20,465 bases of DNA, taken from contig AUXH01000350.1 in assembly GCA_000482145.1 (NCBI GenBank), positions 1-20,465 of the forward strand, read 5' to 3'. The notes under the pieces were generated by a model. It saw only the letters and a program-made list of their open reading frames with translations, did no database searches and was not told where the DNA came from. Below, piece after piece: positions 8,135 through 16,269 of the stretch. Both the position numbers and the translations under genes were made by a program. The DNA is from Strigomonas culicis (taxonomy: Eukaryota > Euglenozoa > Kinetoplastea > Trypanosomatida > Trypanosomatidae). Positions within the stretch are counted from its first letter, which is position 1. Each line of letters opens with the position of its first letter.

Positions 8135-10276
8135 TCACACGGCCGAAATGGTACCATTCTTCAGAATCTGCGCGTAGTGCTTCGGATAGAAGCGCATCGT
8201 CGTATTCTTGTGCGCGCGCAGGCGGCCCTTGATCGCGTTGCTGCCAGGGTTGCGGAACAGCGGGTTCATTGGGTCGCTCGACGGGCCGCGCGCCTGCGCC
8301 TGCAGCTCCGCCGGCAGCGGCAGCACCGGCACGTCCTGCGCCTCCAGCGACGGCATCAAGAAGAAGGGCAGCGTGTAGCGCGACTTGTTGCGGCCCGGTG
8401 GCATCACGACCTGATGCACGTTCGCGATGAGGTAGCCGTTCGTCGCTAGCTCCAGCACCTCACCGATGTTCACAATAAACGAGTCCTTCAGCGGCACCGC
8501 ATCGACCCAGCCCTTGTCGTCCGTCAGCACCTGCAGACCGCCGGTCTCGTCCTGCCACAGCAGTGTCAGGATGCACGAGTCCTTGTGCGGCCCGCAGCCC
8601 TGCTGCTGCGCCTCGCCGTACTCGCCTGTGTTGGGTGGATAGTGCGAGATCTTCATGAAGTTTGACGGCGTCCCGTGCACAAGGTAGTCCAGGCTGTCCT
8701 CCGGCAGCCCCAGCGCGACCATGAAGGCGCGCAGCAGCTTCACGCCGACCGCGCGCACCTTCGCCTCCCACGCGATTGCCTGCGCCTTCAGCTCCGGCAG
8801 CTCCTTGGGCCACTGATTTGGGCCGCACATGTTGTACGCGAAGTGCGCGTGGTCGTCCTCCGACACGAGCCGCGGCCGCAGCTCCTCGCCGATGTCGAGC
8901 TGCTCGCGGTAATCCGTCTTGTTGCGCGTGTTCTCCCCACCGACCTTGGAGTAGCCGCGGAAGTGCGGGGAGTAGTCCATGGAGATCTTGTCCTTCGCGT
9001 CCTGCGGCAGCGCGAAGAAGCGCCGCGCCGTCATAAGCAAATCCTCGCGCTCTGCGGCGTCGATGCCGTGCCCGACGAGGTAGAAGAAGCCGACGTCGCG
9101 CGCCATGTGCCGCAGCCGCTGGTAGAACGCGGGGCGCTTGCTGGGGTCGTCCACCTCCGAGAGGTCGATGATGGGCAGCTGCGTCACTGCCGGCGCCTGC
9201 CGCAGCGGCAGCGGAACGGCGGCCGCGATATTGCCATTGCGCAGCACCTCCGCGTGGTGCTTCGGGTAGAAGCGTGCTGTCGTATTCTTGTGCGAGCGCA
9301 GGCGGCCCTTGATCGCGTTGATGCCGACGTCGTTGAACAGCGGGTTCAGCGGGTCGCTCGTCGGGCCGCGCGCCTGCGCCTGCAGCTCCGCCGGCAGCGG
9401 CAGCAGCGGCACCTTCTTCACCTCCAAGTTGGGGCCCAGGAAGTAGGGGATGGAGTAGCGCGAAGTGCGCGTCGTGCGGCGCATCACGACCTGATGCACG
9501 TTCGCGATGAGGTAGCCGTTCGTTGTCAGCTCCAGCAGCTCGCCAATGTTAACGATGTAGGAGTCCTTCAGCGGGGCGGCGTCGACCCAGCCCTTGTCGT
9601 CCGTCAGCACCTGCAGACCGCCGGTGCCGTCCTGCCACAGCAGCGTCAGGAAATCCGAGTCCTTGTGAGGCCCGCAGCCCTGCTGCTGCCCCTCGCCGTC
9701 CTCGCCCGTGTTCGCCGGGTAGTGCACCAGCTTCAGCAGCTGGCGGGGAGTGCCACCAATCATCTCGTCCAGGCTGTCCTCCGGCAGCCCCAGCGCGACG
9801 ACGAAGGCGCGCAGCAGCTTCACCGCCACGCTGTGCATCTTTCCCTGGTACGCGAGTGCCTTCTCCTTCAGCTCTGGCACTTCCGCCGGCCACGGATTCG
9901 GTCCATGCAGGTTGAGATAGAACTCGGGGTCGTCCTCTGAACGCAACTCCGCAGGCACCTCCTCGCCGATGTCGAGCTGCTCGCGGTAATCCGTCTTGTT
10001 GCGCGTGTTCTCGTTACCGAGCTTCGTGTACCCGCGGAAGTGCGGGGAGTTGTCCATGGAGATCTTGTCCTTCGCGTCCTGCGGCAGCGCGAAGAAGCGC
10101 TTCGCCGTATCCAGCAGGTCGTCGCGCTCCGCGGGGTCCACGCCGTGCCCGACGAGGTAGAAGAAGCCGACGTCGCGCGCCATGTGCCGCAGCTTCCTGT
10201 AGAAGTCCGCGCGCGTGTTCTCGTTGTCGAGCTCCGAGAGGTCAATGATAGGCAAATTAAGAACTTCAGTGGACAT
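8135..10276 (-). CDS. Two-domain Fe(II)/2OG oxygenase fusion (array copy 4)
   Basis: One uninterrupted 713-residue frame starting MSTEVLNLP at 10276 holds two complete oxygenase domains head to tail; single members are ~355 residues. Domain A (1-350) has His204, Asp206, His261 and Arg273-Tyr-Ser275. A short Ala/Pro linker (~351-366, nt 9226-9179) leads into domain B (367-713), with His564, Asp566, His621 and Arg633-Tyr-Thr635. Both active sites look intact. Domain B lacks the MSTDN start and its first 100 residues are the most divergent of any copy (EVDDPSKRPAFYQRL, GIDAAEREDLLMTARR). Domain A keeps the array-type N terminus, closest to copy 5 (LLDTAKRF). The linker is GC-rich coding DNA rather than translated spacer, so the fusion is unlikely to be simple stop-codon loss or a base error. 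The product could carry out two successive or different oxidations; that is inference. Confidence 0.92.
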   Translation of the reverse strand: MSTEVLNLPIIDLSELDNENTRADFYRKLRHMARDVGFFYLVGHGVDPAERDDLLDTAKRFFALPQDAKDKISMDNSPHFRGYTKLGNENTRNKTDYREQLDIGEEVPAELRSEDDPEFYLNLHGPNPWPAEVPELKEKALAYQGKMHSVAVKLLRAFVVALGLPEDSLDEMIGGTPRQLLKLVHYPANTGEDGEGQQQGCGPHKDSDFLTLLWQDGTGGLQVLTDDKGWVDAAPLKDSYIVNIGELLELTTNGYLIANVHQVVMRRTTRTSRYSIPYFLGPNLEVKKVPLLPLPAELQAQARGPTSDPLNPLFNDVGINAIKGRLRSHKNTTARFYPKHHAEVLRNGNIAAAVPLPLRQAPAVTQLPIIDLSEVDDPSKRPAFYQRLRHMARDVGFFYLVGHGIDAAEREDLLMTARRFFALPQDAKDKISMDYSPHFRGYSKVGGENTRNKTDYREQLDIGEELRPRLVSEDDHAHFAYNMCGPNQWPKELPELKAQAIAWEAKVRAVGVKLLRAFMVALGLPEDSLDYLVHGTPSNFMKISHYPPNTGEYGEAQQQGCGPHKDSCILTLLWQDETGGLQVLTDDKGWVDAVPLKDSFIVNIGEVLELATNGYLIANVHQVVMPPGRNKSRYTLPFFLMPSLEAQDVPVLPLPAELQAQARGPSSDPMNPLFRNPGSNAIKGRLRAHKNTTMRFYPKHYAQILKNGTISAV

Positions 10277-10867
10277 TACTGTTCAATGAAGAAAAGGGTG
10301 AGAGAAAGAGAGAAAAAAGATTTTTGAGATGGAAGGAGTGAAAAAATAATGAAAAAAAAATCGAAACAGATACTATAAAGGTAAAGGGGAGATGTAAGTG
10401 GAGAGAAGGAATTCATAAAAAAAGAACATGGAGAATAAACAAAGAGTAAATGAAAATGAACAGAGAGAATAGGTGACACAATGGTTGGTTCAAAATGAGT
10501 GCGCTGGGGTAGAATACCAAAACAAAATACATTCGGAAAAAAATGCAGTGACAAAATAAAAGATCATTTGAGAGAAGGAAAAAAAAAAACAAGCAAAACG
10601 AGATAGCACGAATGTTACCAAAGAAATCGTGAATCGACATAAAAGAAAAGAGTATTCCACGTTTGATCTCGAGTGTATTTCCTTCTCTGCTTTCACGTTG
10701 TTTTACGGACAAATTATTCCATCCGCCTCCTGTACGTTCTTACGACTAGACAGGAACAAACAAAAAAAAAAGTATATAAAAAGCCTATAGCACAAATACA
10801 TGCCAGAAGTTGTACAACATAATAATACTACCTTCAACACATGTAGAGAAAGAGCACATGGTTTCGT
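10277..10867. other. Intergenic spacer between copy 5 and the fusion gene
   Basis: A-rich sequence with no supported gene. A pyrimidine-rich stretch on the minus strand precedes the fusion gene, but the acceptor is ambiguous: an AG at 10374-10373 would leave 96 nt, and another AG lies almost directly before the ATG. The right part should be the 3' UTR of copy 5. Confidence 0.5.
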
Positions 10868-11932
10868 TCAGTACCGGCCACGAGTTGTGCCTCTCTTCTC
10901 TATTTCCGCGTAGTGCTCCGGGTAGAACTTCTTCGTGGTGTTCTTATGTGCACGTAGACGGCTCTTGATCGCGTTGATGCCCACGTCACGGAACAGCGGG
11001 TTCAGTGGGTCACTCGTCGGGCCGCGCGCCTGCGCCTGCAGCTCCGCCGGCAGCGGCAGCAGCGGCACCTCCTTCACATCAAGGTTCGCACTCAGAAAGT
11101 ACGGGATGGAATAACGCGCCTTGTTCGTGCCGGGCTTCATCACCACCTGGTGCACGTTCGCGATGAGGTAGCCGTTTGTTGTCAACTCCAGCAGCTCGCC
11201 AATGTTCACAATGAACGAATCTTTCAGTGGGACTGCATCGACCCAGCCCTTGTCGTCCGTCAGCACCTGCAGTCCGCCGGTCTCGTCCTGCCACAGCAGT
11301 GCCATAAAGTCAGAGTCCTTGTGTGGCCCGCAGCCCTGCTGCTGCGCCTCGCCGTCCTCTCCTGTGTTCGCCGGGTAGTGCACAATCTTCAGCAGCTGGC
11401 GCGGCACACCGTTGATGAGCTCATCAAGACTGTCCTCCGGCAGCCCCAGCGCGACGACGAAGGCACGCAGCAGCTTCACCGCCACGCTGTGCATCTTGTC
11501 CTGATACGCGAGTGCCTTCTCCTTCAGCTCAGGCACCTCCGCCGGCCATAGATTGGGCCCGTGTAGGTTGAGGTAGAAGCGCGGATCCTCCTCCGGTAAT
11601 ACGTCGGAAGGCACCTCCTCGCCGATGTCGAGCTGCTCGCGGTAATCCGCCTTGTTGCGCGTGTTCTCGTTACCGAGCTTCGTGTACCCGCGGAAGTGCG
11701 GGGAGTTGTCCATGGAGATCTTGTCCTTCGCGTCCTGCGGCAGCGCGAAGAAGCGCTTCGCCGTATCCAGCAGGTCGTCGCGCTCCGCGGGGTCCACGCC
11801 GTGCCCGACGAGGTAGAAGAAGCCGACGTCGCGCGCCATGTGCCGCAGCTTCCTGTAGAAGTCCACGCGCGTGTTCTCGTTGTCGAGCTCCGAGAGGTCG
11901 ATCACAGGAAGGTTGAGGTTATCCGTCGACAT
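10868..11932 (-). CDS. Fe(II)/2OG oxygenase, IPNS-like, array copy 5
   Basis: A 354-residue paralogue from the ATG at 11930-11932; 74 upstream codons in frame are rejected because the predicted splice site at 12003-12004 lies between. His204, Asp206 and His261 form the iron site and Arg273-Tyr-Ser275 the co-substrate motif. Residue 23 is Val where the others have Ala. After the HxD motif it reads DFMALLWQD where others read FLTLLWQD, a change beside the metal. The C terminus (EKRGTTRGRY) is distinct. The middle third is identical in DNA to copy 1 although the two are 7.9 kb apart, and the 5' flank (ttatggttgatg) matches copy 6. Substrate unknown; no targeting signal seen. Confidence 0.9.
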   Translation of the reverse strand: MSTDNLNLPVIDLSELDNENTRVDFYRKLRHMARDVGFFYLVGHGVDPAERDDLLDTAKRFFALPQDAKDKISMDNSPHFRGYTKLGNENTRNKADYREQLDIGEEVPSDVLPEEDPRFYLNLHGPNLWPAEVPELKEKALAYQDKMHSVAVKLLRAFVVALGLPEDSLDELINGVPRQLLKIVHYPANTGEDGEAQQQGCGPHKDSDFMALLWQDETGGLQVLTDDKGWVDAVPLKDSFIVNIGELLELTTNGYLIANVHQVVMKPGTNKARYSIPYFLSANLDVKEVPLLPLPAELQAQARGPTSDPLNPLFRDVGINAIKSRLRAHKNTTKKFYPEHYAEIEKRGTTRGRY

Positions 11933-12608
11933 TATGGTTGATGAGAGGGGGTAAGAGAATAGAAAGTTGCAAAAAAGGCAAAGTAAAAAAGAAAGAGAAT
12001 GACTGTAGAAGATAAGAAAAAGCAAACGAGAAGAAGAGACATGAAATCGCAGTACGAAGCGCAGAGAGCACATCTCAAGTATCTGTATCTGGCAGTACAG
12101 GTAGCAGCAAGTGCTAAGCGGCACGGTGTGTGTGCGTACATCAACAGATGACATTCTTTTCCGTTAAAGATCAGACACGGGAGCGTCGAATCCTTCAAAA
12201 TAGTTGTTTTCACCGCAGAAGATACCTTCTACAGTCCATTAGTTTGGTTGAAATAAGAGAAACAAAAACTGACAGAAAAAAGAAAAAGATATGTTTTTTT
12301 ATGTTTTCTTTGAGTACGTGTTGTTGATTCTCTTCCACATCGCATGGATTATCCCAGGACGATGAAGTCGAAGAAAAAACTGAAGAAAGAAAAAAAAAGT
12401 GGGTAGTAAAAAAAAAAGCAAAAAAAACGAGATATATAAAGAAAAAGCGTGAAGCGAATTTGAAAAAAAAGGCATTTATCCTTATTTGTCATACTGTTTT
12501 CTTTTTCTACTTTTGATGTTTGTTTTAGATATAGTTGAACTTCTTTTTGCTGACAAGGCGCAACGCGGAAGGGAACTCGCAACATCTGCCGCTGCGGGGC
12601 GCTGCCGC
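11933..12608. other. Intergenic spacer between array copies 6 and 5
   Basis: Includes the splice tract of copy 5 and the 3' UTR of copy 6. It is A-rich with several homopolymers near 12400-12470. Nothing coding or RNA-like was recognised. Confidence 0.5.
12003..12041 (-). promoter_or_regulatory. Predicted trans-splice acceptor for copy 5
   Basis: A clear minus-strand pyrimidine tract ends in TCTTCTACAG, with the AG at 12004-12003, 70 nt before the ATG. It separates the preferred start from the longer frame upstream and is one of the cleanest acceptors here. Confidence 0.5.
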
Positions 12609-13691
12609 CTAGTACGCAAGGCCGCGCGCCGTCTGGCCGATCGCCGCGAAGCGCTGCAGCGTCTCCGCGTAGGCCTTCGGGTAGAAGCGCTTCGTCGTGT
12701 TGAGGTGCGCGCGCAGGCGGCCCTTGATGTCGTTGAGGCCGATCTTGTTCAGCAGCGGGTTGAGCGGGTCGCTCGCCGGGCCGCGCGCCTGCGCCTGCAG
12801 CTCCGCCGGCAGCTGGAGGATCGGCACCTCCTCCACGTCGAGGTTCGCGGAGACGAAGAAGGGCAGCGTGTAGCGCGCCTTGTTCGTGCCGGGCTTCATC
12901 ACCACCTGGTGCGCGTTCGCGATGAGGTAGCCGTTCGTCGCCAGCTCCAGCAGCTCGCCGATGTTCACAATAAACGAGTCCTTCAGCGGCACCGCATCGA
13001 TCCAGCCGTCGTCCTCCGTCAGCACCTGCAGACCGCCCACGTCGTCCTGCCACAGCAGCGTCAGGAAGACGTTGTCCTTGTGCGGCCCGCAGCCCTGCTG
13101 CTGCCCCTCGCCGTGCTCGCCCGTGTTCGCCGGGTAGTGCACAATCTTCAGCAGCTGGCGCGGCTCCCCGCCGATCAGGTCGTCCAAGCTGTCCTCCCGC
13201 AGCCCCAGCGCAATCAGGAAGGCGCGCAGCAGCTTGATGGCGATCCCGCGCAGCTTGATCTGGTACGCCAGCGCCTTCTCCTTCAGCTCCGGGATCTCCT
13301 CCGGCCACTGGTTGGGGCCGTGGAGGTTCATGTAGAAGTGCGGGTCGTCCTCCGGCAGGGGGTGGCCCTCCACCTCCTCGCCGATGTCGAGCTGTTCGCG
13401 GTAATCCGTCTTGTTGCGCGTGTTCTCGGTGCCGAGCTTCGTGTACCCGCGGAAGTGCGGGGAGTTGTCCATGGAGATCTTGTCCTTCGCGTCCTGCGGC
13501 AGCGCGAAGAAGCGCTTCGCCGTCTGCAGCAGGTCGTCGCGCTCCGCGGGGTCCACGCCGTGCCCGACGAGGTAGAAGAAGCCGACGTCGCGCGCCATGT
13601 GCCGCAGCTTCCTGTAGAAGTCCGCGCGCGTGTTCTCGTTATCGAGCTCCGAGAGGTCGATCACAGGAAGGTTGAGGTTATCCGTCGACAT
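12609..13691 (-). CDS. Fe(II)/2OG oxygenase, IPNS-like, array copy 6
   Basis: A 360-residue paralogue beginning MSTDNLNLPVIDL at 13691, with His204, Asp206, His261 (NAHQVV) and Arg273-Tyr-Thr275. The R-x-T form and the following LPFF are shared with fusion domain B and copy 8; the rest have R-x-S. The C terminus is about six residues longer (TLQRFAAIGQTARGLAY). It reads ALGLREDSLDD, as in copy 8, and QDDVGGLQVL, as in copies 7 and 8. Residues 108-118 and 146-152 are specific to it. Its coding DNA is GC-rich throughout, which leaves a long spurious antisense frame. It should be catalytically competent; substrate unknown. Confidence 0.9.
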   Translation of the reverse strand: MSTDNLNLPVIDLSELDNENTRADFYRKLRHMARDVGFFYLVGHGVDPAERDDLLQTAKRFFALPQDAKDKISMDNSPHFRGYTKLGTENTRNKTDYREQLDIGEEVEGHPLPEDDPHFYMNLHGPNQWPEEIPELKEKALAYQIKLRGIAIKLLRAFLIALGLREDSLDDLIGGEPRQLLKIVHYPANTGEHGEGQQQGCGPHKDNVFLTLLWQDDVGGLQVLTEDDGWIDAVPLKDSFIVNIGELLELATNGYLIANAHQVVMKPGTNKARYTLPFFVSANLDVEEVPILQLPAELQAQARGPASDPLNPLLNKIGLNDIKGRLRAHLNTTKRFYPKAYAETLQRFAAIGQTARGLAY

Positions 13692-14613
13692 TATGGTTGA
13701 TGGTAAAGAGGTATAGAAGAAGGTTTAGATGGAAATGAGGAAAAAGGAAGAAGAAAAAAAAACAGAGCAAATAATAAGATAATGCTAAAATAAAGAAGAA
13801 AAAGAGAGGGAAAGAAAGATAGAAAGATGCAGGACATAGAGAAATTGAAATGAAAAGAGTAAGACGCTGTAAGGGTATGCTCTAACGTTTGTCCATACTG
13901 CATGCACTCAACCTAGGGAAGGGAAGACAGTTTTTTTTTTTTTGGTAAGTTGCTCTTTCCTCACAAGCGCGTTTACACAAGCACAGGAAAGTGTATTGAC
14001 GTGACACAAAACAAGTTGTTTATTCGGATTGGATGTTGGTAAAAAGACTGATGTAGCTCTTTACTGTTCTTATTATCTTTATTGCTGTACCTTATTGTAT
14101 TACTCCAAAAAGAGAGTACAGTCACCGTCATTGAAGAAAGGAGAAGAAAAAGCGAACGAAACTAACAACACTAAAAGAAAGAAGCCTTGCACGCATAAAA
14201 AGTGAACAAGTACATTCAAAAAAGAGACCAACAAAGAAGTGTATGAAAAAATGTAGATATGTTTGTGCCTCTGGTCAGCTCTCTCCTCACTGTGGACTCT
14301 TAGTTCCACAACGCGGGTAAGTGACAAAGTATGTTGACAGTGCCAGATATTTAGCTTCATTTTTTTTTGTTTTTGTTTGTACAATATGTATATATACTAC
14401 CGTTATGTCCCCCCTTGTCTCCTCGTTACCAAGAGTAGAGGAAGACAAACCAAGTAGAATGAAAAAAAAAACGGACGAAATACAACAGAAGAAAAAAAAT
14501 GAGTTGGATAAATCCCAACAAAGCAATATGATCGGTTTTTTTATCTCCGTTCATCAAACAGAGAAAAGACAAAACAATATGTATGTATATGTTTATAATA
14601 TACATAAAGGCGG
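13692..14613. other. Long AT-rich spacer between array copies 7 and 6
   Basis: About 920 bases containing the splice region of copy 6 and probably the 3' UTR of copy 7. A 13-base T run lies near 13931. The first bases (tatggttgatg) match the leader of copy 5. Small open frames are low-complexity and rejected. Confidence 0.5.
13785..13829 (-). promoter_or_regulatory. Predicted trans-splice acceptor for copy 6
   Basis: A minus-strand pyrimidine tract (13829-13787) runs into TATTTTAG, with the AG at 13786-13785, 93 nt upstream of the ATG. Confidence 0.45.
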
Positions 14614-15675
14614 TCACCATTGTACATTACCGTACTTCTGGATGTCTTCGTATTCCTTCGGATAGAATCTCTTCGTTGTGCCGGGGTGCGAGCGCAGGCG
14701 GCCCTTCATCACGTTCTTCCCCGCGTCACGGAACAGCGGGTTGAGTGGGTCGCTCGCCGGGCCGCGCGCCTGCGCCTGCAGCTCCGGCGGCAGCTTTAGC
14801 AGCGGGATGTCCTTTGAATCAAGTGACGGGCGCACGAAGAAGGGGATGGAGTAGCGCGCCTTTTTATTTTCCGGTCGCCGCACCACCTGATGCACGTTCG
14901 CGATGAGGTAGCCGTTCGTCACCAGCTCCAGCGTCTCGCCAATGTTCACAATGAACGAATCCTTCAGCGGCACCGCGTCGATCCAGCCGTCATCGTCCGT
15001 CAGCACCTGCAGCCCGCCCACGTCGTCCTGCCACAGCAGCGTGAGCAGTCCATGGTCCTTGTGCGGCCCGCAGCCCTGCTGCTGCGCCTCGCCGTACTCG
15101 CCCGTGTTGGGTGGATAGTGCGAGATCTTCAGGAAGTCCATGTAGCGGCCGGTCACGAGCGCGTCTAGGCTGTCCTCCGGCACCTCGAGCGCGACCATGA
15201 AGGCGCGCAGCAGCCTCACGCCCAGTGCGTGCAGCTTCGCGTGGTACGCCAGCGCCCTCTCCCGCAGCGCAGGCAGCTCCGCCGGCCACTGGTTGGGGCC
15301 CTCGAGGTTGAGGTGGAACCGGTCGGGGTCCGTCGCACGCGCGGTCAGCGCCGTGCCCTCGCGGGCCATGTCGAACTGCTCGCGATAGTCCGCCTTGTTG
15401 CGCGTGCGTTCACCGCCCACCTTTGTGTAGCCGCGGAAGTGCGGGGAGTTGTCCATGGAGATCTTGTCCTTCGCGTCCTGCGGCAGCGCGAAGAAGCGCT
15501 TCGCCGTCTGCAGCAGGTCGTCGCGCTCCGCGGGGTCCACGCCGTGCCCGACGAGGTAGAAGAAGCCGACGTCGCGCGCCATGTGCCGCAGCTTCCTGTA
15601 GAAGTCCGCGCGCGTGTTCTCGTTGTCGAGCTCCGAGAGGTCGATCACAGGCAGGTTGAGGTTATCCGTCGACAT
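14614..15675 (-). CDS. Fe(II)/2OG oxygenase, IPNS-like, array copy 7
   Basis: A 353-residue paralogue from the ATG at 15673-15675; 15 extra upstream codons are possible but do not match the shared MSTDN start. The iron site is His205, Asp207, His262; the co-substrate motif is Arg274-Tyr-Ser276. It is the most divergent single-domain copy in the middle: residues 101-117 read FDMAREGTALTARATDP where others have LDIGEEV..., and ALEVPEDSLDALVTGRYMDF replaces ALGLPEDSLDEL... Its C terminus (YGNVQW) and the last ~50 residues are shared with copy 8, while LKISHYPPNTGEYGEAQQQ is shared with fusion domain B. It is thus a mosaic of neighbouring copies. Substrate unknown. Confidence 0.9.
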   Translation of the reverse strand: MSTDNLNLPVIDLSELDNENTRADFYRKLRHMARDVGFFYLVGHGVDPAERDDLLQTAKRFFALPQDAKDKISMDNSPHFRGYTKVGGERTRNKADYREQFDMAREGTALTARATDPDRFHLNLEGPNQWPAELPALRERALAYHAKLHALGVRLLRAFMVALEVPEDSLDALVTGRYMDFLKISHYPPNTGEYGEAQQQGCGPHKDHGLLTLLWQDDVGGLQVLTDDDGWIDAVPLKDSFIVNIGETLELVTNGYLIANVHQVVRRPENKKARYSIPFFVRPSLDSKDIPLLKLPPELQAQARGPASDPLNPLFRDAGKNVMKGRLRSHPGTTKRFYPKEYEDIQKYGNVQW

Positions 15676-16269
15676 GAATTGCAGCTGCGTTGTATGGATG
15701 TTAAAAGAAAACAAATACAAACAAGATGAGAGACAAAAGTGGGATAAAAGAAGAAAGATGCCGCTTTTTTTTTATCTTTTCAAGGGAAGGGAAGAAAAAA
15801 AAAAAGAATGAACATGGAAGAGGGGAAAAGAATGAAGTAACAAAACTTGCTAGCACCATATACACGCAGGAGGCACCCGGTACGATAGAAGATGATGTAG
15901 CACGTTCATATCTTTTTTTTTTGTCGTCACGATAAACCGTATTGAGAGGAAAACAAGCGAAAAATGAAGAGGAAACGACGGTCAATTCTGAGATCGTATT
16001 ATATATATGTATGGCGCCTTACGACGACTACTCGTGGCATTTATAGAAAGGACGTTTAACGCCGTCACTACACACAACCACATAAAAAAAAAGTGCTTTC
16101 TCAGTTATCCAAGAATAAGGAATATAAAAGTACTGACGTCACAAAACGTGAAGAAAGAGAGAGAGAGACAAAGAATAACAACCAAACTCAAACGGAAAGA
16201 ATAAATAAGCATTTAAAAAAAACAAAGAGACACAAAAAAAAAAGCAATGCTACGAAATGACGACCATCA
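15676..16269. other. Intergenic spacer between array copies 8 and 7
   Basis: A-rich spacer. Two possible acceptors for copy 7 exist: an AG after the tract near 15780-15815, or one about 10 nt before the ATG. Neither is clearly better. The right part should be the 3' UTR of copy 8. No gene seen. Confidence 0.5.

Noticed and set aside
8675..9940. 421-codon plus-strand frame across the fusion gene
   Set aside because: Same antisense effect of codon bias; no family resemblance.
12486..13700. 404-codon plus-strand frame antisense to oxygenase copy 6
   Set aside because: It mirrors the GC-rich codon pattern of the minus-strand gene. Its translation is Leu/Arg/Val-rich with no domain, and similar shadows lie opposite every copy.
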